Shown here: positions 7,999-14,096 of the stretch, in pieces
Layout: each line of letters opens with the position of its first letter
Position numbering within the stretch: the first letter of the stretch is position 1
Assembly: GCF_023897065.1 (NCBI RefSeq)
Contig: NZ_JAMHIV010000052.1
Location: 1 to 47,304 of the forward strand
From: Crossiella sp. SN42
GTDB taxonomy: Bacteria; Actinomycetota; Actinomycetes; Mycobacteriales; Pseudonocardiaceae
DNA: 47,304 nucleotides
Direction: 5' to 3'
Translations under genes and position numbers: made by a program
The notes under the pieces: model-generated
Told to the model about the DNA's origin: nothing
The model's input: only the letters and a program-made list of their open reading frames with translations
Database searches by the model: none

Positions 7999-8511
7999 GG
8001 CTGTGGCCTTCCGTTCGTGAGGTGGCACAAGGGGATGGTGATCCGCTGGTTGATGTCGGCAGGCCAGGGAAACGGCGTGCACATGGCGCGCTGGTGGGCA
8101 AGCCCGTGCAGGCCGAGCCACAGCGCGACCGCGTCGGCCGCCGGTGCGGTGCTGTCGCCATGGCCTCGGGTGACGCAGTCGCGCAGGAGCCCGGCGATGA
8201 GCTCCAGCGACGCCGCGCCCAGGGTGGCCACCATGTCGGCGATGAGCCCACCGCGGCCGAGCACGGGTTTCTGTGCGGCATACCTGGGCTTCGCCCGCGG
8301 CCACCCGGAGCGCTACCGCCTCATGTTCGACGGCGCGTGGAGGTAGATCGACGGGGCGGCGATGCCGGTGCGGCGAGCCACCGCGCGCAGGGTCACCGCC
8401 CGCTCGTCACCACCGTCGTTGATCAGGCCGGCGGCCGCGGCCAGGATCTCCGCGCGCAGCAGCGCCCTCGCCCCGGCGGTTCCTGGTGTGCGCGCGGATG
8501 GCGCTGGTCAC
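7995..8511 (-). pseudogene. TetR regulator remnant with frameshift and internal inversion
   Basis: Three pieces of one TetR protein are present. The N-terminus reads on the minus strand from a GTG at 8511 (RNRRGEG), shifts frame near 8470-8477, and continues through VTLRAVARRTGIAAPSIYLH to about 8335. The middle piece, AAYLGFARGHPERYRLMF then DGAW, is on the opposite (plus) strand at about 8277-8340. The C-terminus resumes on the minus strand at 8264-7995. Each piece aligns in order with the intact TetR at 9668-10309; PAADAVALWLGLHGLAHQRA is identical in both. About 45 residues between the helix-turn-helix and AAYL appear lost. Original coupling to neighbours survives: GTGA with the reductase gene and ATGA with the membrane protein gene. 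Confidence 0.85.
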
Positions 8512-9560
8512 GGGTGCGGCTGCGCGACGATGACCACCTTGCCCAGCACAGTCCGCGACTCCGCCAGCGCCAGCGCCGCACCGGCCTCCGACAGCGGGAA
8601 CCGCCCGGCGATCTGCGCGGTGAGCACGCCCTCGGCCAGCAGCCGCAGCACCTGCGTGAGGTCCTCGGCCAGCCGGGCGCGGAAGTCGGCCAGGCGGCGC
8701 TTGCCCGCCCAGAAGTTGTAGAACGTCGCGCTCTTGCCGTTGGGCAGCAGGTTCCACACCAGCAGCCGCCCGAACGACTTCAGCACCGGCAGCCGCGAGT
8801 TCCCGTCCTCGTTCTTGGTGGCCGCGGTGCCGTAGGAGACGAGGGTGCCGCCGCGGCGCAACAACCGCCACGACTCCGCCAGCCCCGCCCCGCCCACGTG
8901 GTCGAACACCGCGTGCACGCCCTCCGGCGCGATCTCACGGATCCGCTGGTACATGTCCGGATCGCGGTAGTTGACCGGGATCGCGCCCAGCTCACGCACC
9001 GAGTCGTGGTGCTGAAGGGAGGCGGTGCCGATCACCCTGATCCCGGCATGCCGGGCCAGCTGCACCAGCGTGGACCCAACCCCGCCATTGGCGCCCAGCA
9101 CCACGATCGTGCCGCCCTCGGGCACCTTGGCCGCCCGGTGCAGCATCTGCCAGGCGGTGATCCCGTTGACCACCACCGTTTCCGCCGCGGCGGGATCCAC
9201 CCCGTCCGGCACCGGCACCAGATCGGCGGCCTCCAGCACCAGCGAACTGGCCCAGCCCCCGATCTTGGTCACCGCGGCGAACCGCCGCCCGGCCAACGCG
9301 CCGTCCACCCCAGGCCCGACCGCGGTGACCGTCCCGACCACGTCGTACCCGGGCACGAACGGAAACGGCGGCTGGTCGTAGTACTTGCCCCGCCGCATCT
9401 GCTGCTCGGCGAACGAGACCCCGGTCGCGTCCATCCGCAACACAACCTGCCCCGCGCCCGGCGCAGGCAGCTCCGAGGTCCGCACCTGGAGCCCACTGGA
9501 GTCGACCTTGCCAGGCAGAACAACCTGGGTGGCCTGGGTGGTGACAGTGCTACTGGCCAT
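8508..9560 (-). CDS. Medium-chain reductase, NADPH:quinone oxidoreductase type
   Basis: A 350-residue MDR-superfamily enzyme. The N-terminal GroES-like domain includes DATGVSFAEQQMRRGKYY and FVPGYDVVGTVTAVG; the Rossmann domain has LGANGGVGS at 155-163 followed by AFDHVGG-like VFDHVGGAG. The structural-zinc cysteines and catalytic-zinc ligands of true alcohol dehydrogenases are absent, pointing to a zinc-independent zeta-crystallin/quinone reductase-like enzyme using NADPH. The ATG at 9560 follows a strong GGAGGAGA site, whereas the in-frame ATG at 9608 has none and would overlap the operator. It is divergent from an intact TetR and overlaps the TetR remnant downstream, a typical arrangement for a TetR-controlled detoxifying reductase. 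Confidence 0.9.
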   Translation of the reverse strand: MASSTVTTQATQVVLPGKVDSSGLQVRTSELPAPGAGQVVLRMDATGVSFAEQQMRRGKYYDQPPFPFVPGYDVVGTVTAVGPGVDGALAGRRFAAVTKIGGWASSLVLEAADLVPVPDGVDPAAAETVVVNGITAWQMLHRAAKVPEGGTIVVLGANGGVGSTLVQLARHAGIRVIGTASLQHHDSVRELGAIPVNYRDPDMYQRIREIAPEGVHAVFDHVGGAGLAESWRLLRRGGTLVSYGTAATKNEDGNSRLPVLKSFGRLLVWNLLPNGKSATFYNFWAGKRRLADFRARLAEDLTQVLRLLAEGVLTAQIAGRFPLSEAGAALALAESRTVLGKVVIVAQPHP

Positions 9561-9586
9561 GGCGTGCTCTCCTCCAACGCTTGAAC

Positions 9587-9600
9587 TTACGTCCGTAAGG
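9587..9600. promoter_or_regulatory. Probable TetR operator palindrome
   Basis: CTTACG-tc-CGTAAG is a perfect 6+6 inverted repeat between the divergent reductase and TetR genes. Related half-sites recur at 9639-9645 (CCGTAAG) and 9651-9659 (CTTGTAAGC), the latter overlapping the TetR -10 region, as expected for autoregulation. Confidence 0.65.
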
Positions 9601-9654
9601 CTACGCACGTTAGCTAGCTCAGCGCAACGGCTAACACCCGTAAGCCTTTGCTTG

Positions 9655-9660
9655 TAAGCT
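9655..9660 (+). promoter_or_regulatory. -10 box of a leaderless tetR transcript
   Basis: TAAGCT is separated by 7 nt from the ATG at 9668, which has no ribosome-binding site. Transcription would begin at or next to the start codon. Confidence 0.5.
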
Positions 9661-9667
9661 AACGCCC

Positions 9668-10309
9668 ATGGAAGACGCCAAGGCCGCGCCCAAGCCCGCC
9701 CGCGCCCGCAACCGCCGCGGCGAAGGCGCCCGCCTGCGCGAGGAGATCGTGACCGCGGCAGTCGCCCTGCTCGACGAAACTGGCGACGAAAGCGCCGTCA
9801 CCCTGCGCGCGGTGGCCCGCCAGGTGGGCATCGCCGCCCCGTCGATCTACCGCCACTTCCCCGACCAGCCGAGCATCATGCTGGCCGTGGTCCAACAGGC
9901 CTTCGCCGAACTGGAAACCCGCCTCAGCACCGCCAGAGACGCCGCCCCCCAGCACCCCCGAGCCCGCCTGACCGCCGTCTGCACCGCCTACCTGAACTTC
10001 GCCCAACAACACCCCGGCCGCTACCGCACCATGTTCGGCGGCCTGTGGATGCCCGACCTGGACAACAGCACCCTGACCGAATCCGACATGACCGAGCTCG
10101 GCCAAGCCGCCATGCGCCTACTCGCCGAGGTCTTGTCGTACTGCGTCACCGCTGGCCTGTCCACCAGCACCGATCCGGCTGCGGACGCGGTTGCCCTGTG
10201 GCTGGGGCTGCATGGCCTCGCGCACCAGCGCGCGGTGACCGTGGTCTTTCCGGGACCGGCGGACATCGCCGACCGCATGATCACCGCGCTCGCGCACCTG
10301 CGCGGTTAG
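9668..10309 (+). CDS. TetR/AcrR family regulator with WHG-type C-terminal domain
   Basis: A 213-residue TetR regulator. A basic N-terminal tail (RARNRRGEGARLREEIV) leads into the helix-turn-helix VTLRAVARQVGIAAPSIYRHF (about residues 38-60, quoted ends only). The C-terminal half has the WHG-family pattern AYLNFAQQHPGRYRTMF and ALWLGLHGLAHQRA. It is divergent from the quinone-type reductase with 107 bp between starts holding palindromic operator sites, so it most likely represses that gene and itself. It is a clear paralogue of the broken TetR at 7995-8511. It converges on the PIN-domain gene with a 5-bp gap. Confidence 0.93.
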   Translation: MEDAKAAPKPARARNRRGEGARLREEIVTAAVALLDETGDESAVTLRAVARQVGIAAPSIYRHFPDQPSIMLAVVQQAFAELETRLSTARDAAPQHPRARLTAVCTAYLNFAQQHPGRYRTMFGGLWMPDLDNSTLTESDMTELGQAAMRLLAEVLSYCVTAGLSTSTDPAADAVALWLGLHGLAHQRAVTVVFPGPADIADRMITALAHLRG

Positions 10310-10314
10310 CGGGG

Positions 10315-11160
10315 TTACGAGGGGTCTCCGTCTGGCGTGGACAGTGCGACTACGTCGAGCCCCGCGGCTCTGGCACGGAGCACCATGCCCAGGTCGGAAG
10401 TGACCAGTTTGATCTTGCGTCCGATCCAGGTCTCGACGACGAGGGCGCTGGCAACGATCTCGTCGTCGGCGCGGGCATGCCGTACGTGTCCAGGCGGGTC
10501 GAACAGCAACTCGATGGTGTCGTCAGGGTGGCCGACCGGAGGCGATGGTTGAGCGAGGTCCGCTACTTCGCGCAGCCTGCCAACCGAGTCCGGCTCGGTG
10601 AGTTCACGGCTCAGAACCGCAAGGGTGACCCTGGCTCTGCTTCGCGCGCCAGTGCGCTTGAGCCGGTCGAGTTCATCTACGACCACGAGGGGCACCACCA
10701 CGTGTACGGGAGAGGCCGGAATGCCGATAGCCGCCGCGTAGTCGATGTGCCTGATGCTGTTGCTGTGATGGAGGTAGACGTTGGTGTCCGGCATGACGAA
10801 CGTGCCGGAACGCTTCCATCTCGCTCGTTCGCGGACCAGTTCTGCGCAGGCCGCTTCGAGCGTGGCCACTCGCTCGTCGAGTTCGAGGGCGGCGATGTCC
10901 GCAAGCCGAGTAGCCTCCGAGATCGATCCGGGTTCGGTTAAAAGAAGAACATAGCGTTTTGTCATCACCAGTCGCGAGATGTCTTCCGCGTCGATCTGGG
11001 CTCGTAGCTTGCGGTAAGATTCAATTGCCCATTGATGGTAATCGCGGAGGTACTGCTTCGGGTCGGTTCCCCGGACCAAGTTCTGTGCCCCCATGCGTAC
11101 CTGCTCCAGCGCCATATACAGGTTGGAGATGTTCGCGCCGGGGTGCGGAGTGATGTGCAT
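10315..11160 (-). CDS. PIN-domain protein
   Basis: A 281-residue protein. The N-terminal half is helical with no known family recognised. A PIN-like nuclease fold occupies about residues 118-275, with the expected acidic residues: D125 in FVMPDTNVYLHH, E163 in VVVDELDRLK, D232/D233 in RADDEIVASA and D256 in LVTSDLGMV. Such domains usually cleave RNA with Mg2+. There is no small antitoxin gene next to it, so a VapBC pair is not supported; the long N-terminal region may regulate it. The ATG at 11160 is chosen because the upstream in-frame extension is low in coding character. Base composition is a little less GC-rich than flanking core genes. It belongs to the accessory patch with the RepA-like gene. 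Confidence 0.75.
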   Translation of the reverse strand: MHITPHPGANISNLYMALEQVRMGAQNLVRGTDPKQYLRDYHQWAIESYRKLRAQIDAEDISRLVMTKRYVLLLTEPGSISEATRLADIAALELDERVATLEAACAELVRERARWKRSGTFVMPDTNVYLHHSNSIRHIDYAAAIGIPASPVHVVVPLVVVDELDRLKRTGARSRARVTLAVLSRELTEPDSVGRLREVADLAQPSPPVGHPDDTIELLFDPPGHVRHARADDEIVASALVVETWIGRKIKLVTSDLGMVLRARAAGLDVVALSTPDGDPS

Positions 11161-11557
11161 CGGGTCATCGTTGCAGCAGTTTGTCCTCTGCTGGTCAAGG
11201 TGAGATTGCGACACCGGGTTGAGTTCGGTATCAACAGGTTGAGGGAAGCCCGCTGGGTCGATTCCATGCCCCTGGTCCTGGCAGTTTTCCGCCCAGGGGG
11301 CCGGGCTATCCGATTTCCGTCCCGATTGCCTCACCGCTCCCCGGGCGATATCCGAGTCGCCTCGAATTCGACTAGCCTGGCGAGGCTGGAAGACCTGTTT
11401 TCGACGCTTCAGTCAGAAACGCGCTAGCAGTCATGATCCGACTGTCCGAAGTGGCCTTGCGCGAAGAAGGCTCGGCATCGTCAGTTCCTGTGACGTGAGC
11501 CGCGTACGACGCGGCGTGCCTGCTGCCGTCACGTTGAAATTATGGCAAGCTCTGGTT
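11161..11557. other. Intergenic region upstream of the RepA-like gene
   Basis: About 400 bp between the divergent PIN and RepA-like genes with no convincing gene. It holds a 10-bp palindrome TCGAATTCGA at 11362-11371 and a perfect inverted repeat GCCGCGT-acg-ACGCGGC at 11499-11515. No clear iteron array, AT-rich origin or partition site was seen, but these palindromes are candidates for RepA or promoter sites. Confidence 0.45.
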
Positions 11558-12562
11558 ATGAGTCACAAATCTGCCGCAGTCAGACGAGAAGAAGATGCAG
11601 AAGCCTTTGTCAGGGCAAGGATGGCTGCGCCCGTAATTGGCTATACGACCGCATTCTTGGCGCAGTCACCGTTGCCGTACAGAGCTCCGCGTGACGGGTT
11701 CATGTGGCGGCGCGATTTGTCGAACTCAACATTTGTAGCGAACTCTGGTTTTGTGGCTGATCGCCATGGCGATATGCAGCCGATCGGTCTCCCGTATGGC
11801 ATTTACCCGCGTCTTCTTTTGATCTGGCTGTGCACCCAGGTGTATCGCAGTGGAAGTCTGCAGATCAAGTTCGACAGTAGTTTTGCGGAATTTGCTCGTG
11901 AATTGCGACCAGGGTTTCGATCCAGTGGAGGGCGCAATGGAAGTCTGACGCGTCTCAGGGACCAGAGGGCGAGGCTGTACGGCTCTTCCCTTTCTTTCTG
12001 TGGATTCGAGACAAATGCTACTGTCGACGCCAGGTACCTTGCGGGTATGACTCCGGTGGCAACAGAGAATATGGATGGATCGGTGACCGTTGCATCCGAA
12101 CTTCTGCGGCAGGTGCAGGAGTACTGTGTTCCCCTTAATCTCAGGGTGCTCTGGGCTTTATCGAGGTCGCCTATGTGTATGGATCTGTATGTCTGGCTGG
12201 CGTACTTCCTCAGTCGGCGGCGTCATGATATCACTGTTACATGGGATTCTCTTCACAAGCGGTTTGGTGCGGAATTTAGAGACAATCATCAGGGTAGGTT
12301 TGCGTTTCGCAAGACGTTCAAAGAGTACCTTAACCAAGTGCTACTTGCTTGTCCCGATGTCAGGGCTGAGGTGTATGCGACCGGAGTTCATATAATGTCG
12401 GAATCAAACTCTCTCCCTGTCGGCGATCTAGCGGCAATAGATAGGTCTGCTGGAGATCGAACGCTACAGCTGGGAATTCACAATGAATTATCGGGAGTCA
12501 TTTATGGTTCTGTAGTGCAAATTGGCAAATTGTGCCACTGTGTTAAGTTAGGGGATCGATGA
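11558..12562 (+). CDS. Plasmid RepA-like replication initiator, chromosomal
   Basis: A 334-residue protein matching the plasmid RepA family (PF04796-type). Diagnostic blocks are LPYGIYPRLLLIWL at 78-91, the SSFAEFARELRPG helix, SLTRLRDQRARLYGSSLSF, and the second winged-helix region VPLNLRVLWALSRSPMCMDLY followed by WLAYFLSR, WDSLHKRFGAEF and FRKTFKEYL. These proteins open plasmid origins. The gene is plainly AT-richer than everything around it, with many A/T-ending codons, a sign of horizontal origin. No parA, tra or integrase gene is visible in the window. The ATG at 11558 is preferred; an upstream GTG at 11495 is possible and neither has a strong ribosome site. It could be a remnant of an integrated plasmid, possibly still functional. 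Confidence 0.82.
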   Translation: MSHKSAAVRREEDAEAFVRARMAAPVIGYTTAFLAQSPLPYRAPRDGFMWRRDLSNSTFVANSGFVADRHGDMQPIGLPYGIYPRLLLIWLCTQVYRSGSLQIKFDSSFAEFARELRPGFRSSGGRNGSLTRLRDQRARLYGSSLSFCGFETNATVDARYLAGMTPVATENMDGSVTVASELLRQVQEYCVPLNLRVLWALSRSPMCMDLYVWLAYFLSRRRHDITVTWDSLHKRFGAEFRDNHQGRFAFRKTFKEYLNQVLLACPDVRAEVYATGVHIMSESNSLPVGDLAAIDRSAGDRTLQLGIHNELSGVIYGSVVQIGKLCHCVKLGDR

Positions 12563-12969
12563 CTTTCTGTGCACCTTCTTAAGCAGGAGGCGTTGAGTTT
12601 GATGGAAGAGTTTTATGCCCCTTGGATCGGCCGGTGACAATCTGTCTCCGTTGCGGTGTGCGGCCCAGGATGCCTGGTCGATCTCTGCGAGATACCCTCG
12701 CCCGTGTGGCCAGGTTGTCGCCAGGTCGTCCTGGTTGTCCCAGGGAAGGTGAACTCGGGGCGCTCCAGCGAGGCGTCCACTCGGCGAGACGGTGCGACTC
12801 AACGGTTCCACGCCGTGTGGATCCCGCCAGAAGGGGGTGGGGCGCTGCACGGCGTGAAGTCGGAGCTTCTGGCGGATCTGTACGGCATGGTTGACCCGCA
12901 AATCCGCTACACACAAACGGCCCACGTGGCTGATGCGAGCATCAAGTCAGTAGGCCGTGTGAGTAGTGC
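12563..12969. other. Unassigned region between RepA-like gene and tRNA-Leu
   Basis: About 400 bp with open frames on both strands but none with a recognisable domain, good ribosome site or consistent codon bias. It contains two imperfect direct copies of a C[A/T]GGTTGTC[G/C]-type element (12710-12725 and 12730-12744) and a CCAGG-tcgt-CCTGG palindrome at 12721-12734. These could be iteron-like sites for the RepA-like protein or just degenerate sequence. No repeat of the tRNA 3' end was found here. Confidence 0.4.
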
Positions 12970-13055
12970 TGGTGTCCGAGGGGGGACTTGAACCCCCACC
13001 CCCTTTCGGGGACTAGCACCTCAAGCTAGCGCGTCTGCCATTCCGCCACCCGGAC
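12970..13055 (-). tRNA. tRNA-Leu (anticodon GAG)
   Basis: On the minus strand the gene folds as a class II tRNA: acceptor GTCCGGG pairs with CTCGGAC, the D-arm has TGGCGGAATGGCAGACGC, the anticodon stem CTAGC encloses the loop TTGAGGT (anticodon GAG, reading CUC/CUU), a long variable arm CCCCGAAAGGGG follows, and the T-arm GGGGG-TTCAAGT-CCCCC is perfect. Discriminator A and an encoded CCA end the gene at 12970. The accessory region with the RepA-like gene lies on its 3' side, where integrative elements commonly insert. Confidence 0.96.
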
Positions 13056-13175
13056 CGGTGGTGACCCCCTGACCTGCGTCAGCGGGCTCATCCCGCTCAG
13101 CGTAGCGCACACCGCCCGTCCCCTGGTCCGCGGGTCGTTCAGACCGGCCGTGACGGGGCTGTCGGGGGTGGTGGT

Positions 13176-13181
13176 TACCCT
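13176..13181 (+). promoter_or_regulatory. -10 box of leaderless xth transcript
   Basis: TACCCT lies 7 nt before the GTG at 13189; no ribosome-binding site is present. This spacing favours the GTG at 13189 over the one at 13150. Confidence 0.5.
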
Positions 13182-13188
13182 CGCGGCC

Positions 13189-13986
13189 GTGCTGACCGTG
13201 TCGACCGTGAACGTCAACGGCCTGCGGGCCGCCGCCAAGAAGGGCTTTTTGCCCTGGCTCGCCGCTACCAAGGCCCAGGTGGTGTGCCTCCAGGAGGTGC
13301 GGGCCGAGCCGGGGCAGTTGAGCGATAAGGTGCGTGAGCCTGCGGGGTGGCATGTGGTGCACGCGCACAGTGAGCTCAAGGGCCGCGCCGGGGTCTCCCT
13401 GTTGACCCGGGAACAGCCCAGTGCGGTGCGGATCGGGTTCGGCGTGGCCGAGTTCGACAACAGTGGCCGCTACGCCGAGGTCGACCTGCCCGGGCTGACC
13501 GTGGCCAGCCTTTACCTGCCCAGTGGCGATGTGGGGACCGAGCGGCAGGACGAGAAGGAGCGGTTCATGGCCGCCTTCCTGCCCTACCTCATCGAGCGCC
13601 GGGAGAAGGCGGCGACCGAGGGGCGGGAGGTGCTGGTGTGTGGGGACTGGAACATCGCGCACCGGGAGATCGACCTCAAGAACTGGAAGAGCAACCAGAA
13701 GGAGTCCGGGTTCCTGCCCGAGGAGCGGGCGTGGCTGGGGCGGGTGCTGGACGAGGGGGGTTACGTCGACGTGCACCGTGGGCTGCAGCCGGAGGGGCCT
13801 GGGCCGTACACCTGGTGGTCCTACCGCGGCAAGGCCTATGACAACGACTCGGGCTGGCGGATCGACTACCACATGGCCACGCCCGGACTGGCCGAGCGGG
13901 CCCGGACCGCGGTGGTGGAGCGGGCCGCGACCTACGCCGAGCGCTGGTCCGACCACTCGCCGGTGACGGTGGAGTACGCCGCCTGA
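13189..13986 (+). CDS. xth: Exodeoxyribonuclease III (AP endonuclease family)
   Basis: A 265-residue EEP-fold DNA repair nuclease that cuts at abasic sites and has 3'-5' exonuclease activity. The active-site residues are in place: TVNVNGLRAA at the N-terminus, E36 in CLQEVR, the GDWN loop at 152-155 with the DNA-contacting N155, the RIDY strand at 224-227, and the terminal SDH motif at 254-256. WWSYRGKAYDNDSGWRIDY is typical of bacterial Xth. Start is set at GTG 13189 because conservation begins with LTVSTVNVNG and a -10-like box lies 7 nt upstream; a GTG at 13150 would add 13 residues. It stands alone between tRNA-Leu and fbiC. Confidence 0.93.
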   Translation: MLTVSTVNVNGLRAAAKKGFLPWLAATKAQVVCLQEVRAEPGQLSDKVREPAGWHVVHAHSELKGRAGVSLLTREQPSAVRIGFGVAEFDNSGRYAEVDLPGLTVASLYLPSGDVGTERQDEKERFMAAFLPYLIERREKAATEGREVLVCGDWNIAHREIDLKNWKSNQKESGFLPEERAWLGRVLDEGGYVDVHRGLQPEGPGPYTWWSYRGKAYDNDSGWRIDYHMATPGLAERARTAVVERAATYAERWSDHSPVTVEYAA

Positions 13987-14084
13987 TCCCCGGACCAGCT
14001 GGGTGTCTTATTCCCGAACTCTCGGTGATATTCGGAACGACCCGACCGGTCCGCGCGTCGTTCCCTCCGCTCACCGCACATGCC

Positions 14085-14090
14085 TAGGCT
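14085..14090 (+). promoter_or_regulatory. -10 box of leaderless fbiC transcript
   Basis: TAGGCT is 6 nt before the GTG at 14097. An imperfect inverted repeat (TTCCCGAA near 14010 and TTCGGAA near 14032) lies upstream and could be an operator. Confidence 0.5.
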
Positions 14091-14096
14091 GCGGGA

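Noticed and set aside
10315-11160. PIN gene as the toxin of a VapBC pair
   Set aside because: The protein is twice the usual VapC length and no small antitoxin gene is adjacent.
12548-12925. A minus-strand frame between RepA and tRNA-Leu
   Set aside because: No ribosome site, family motif or consistent codon bias; its last part overlaps the end of the RepA-like gene. Left as unassigned.
10310-12990. Search for att direct repeats of the tRNA-Leu 3' end
   Set aside because: No second copy of the T-arm/acceptor sequence was found by eye in this region, so element boundaries cannot be defined.
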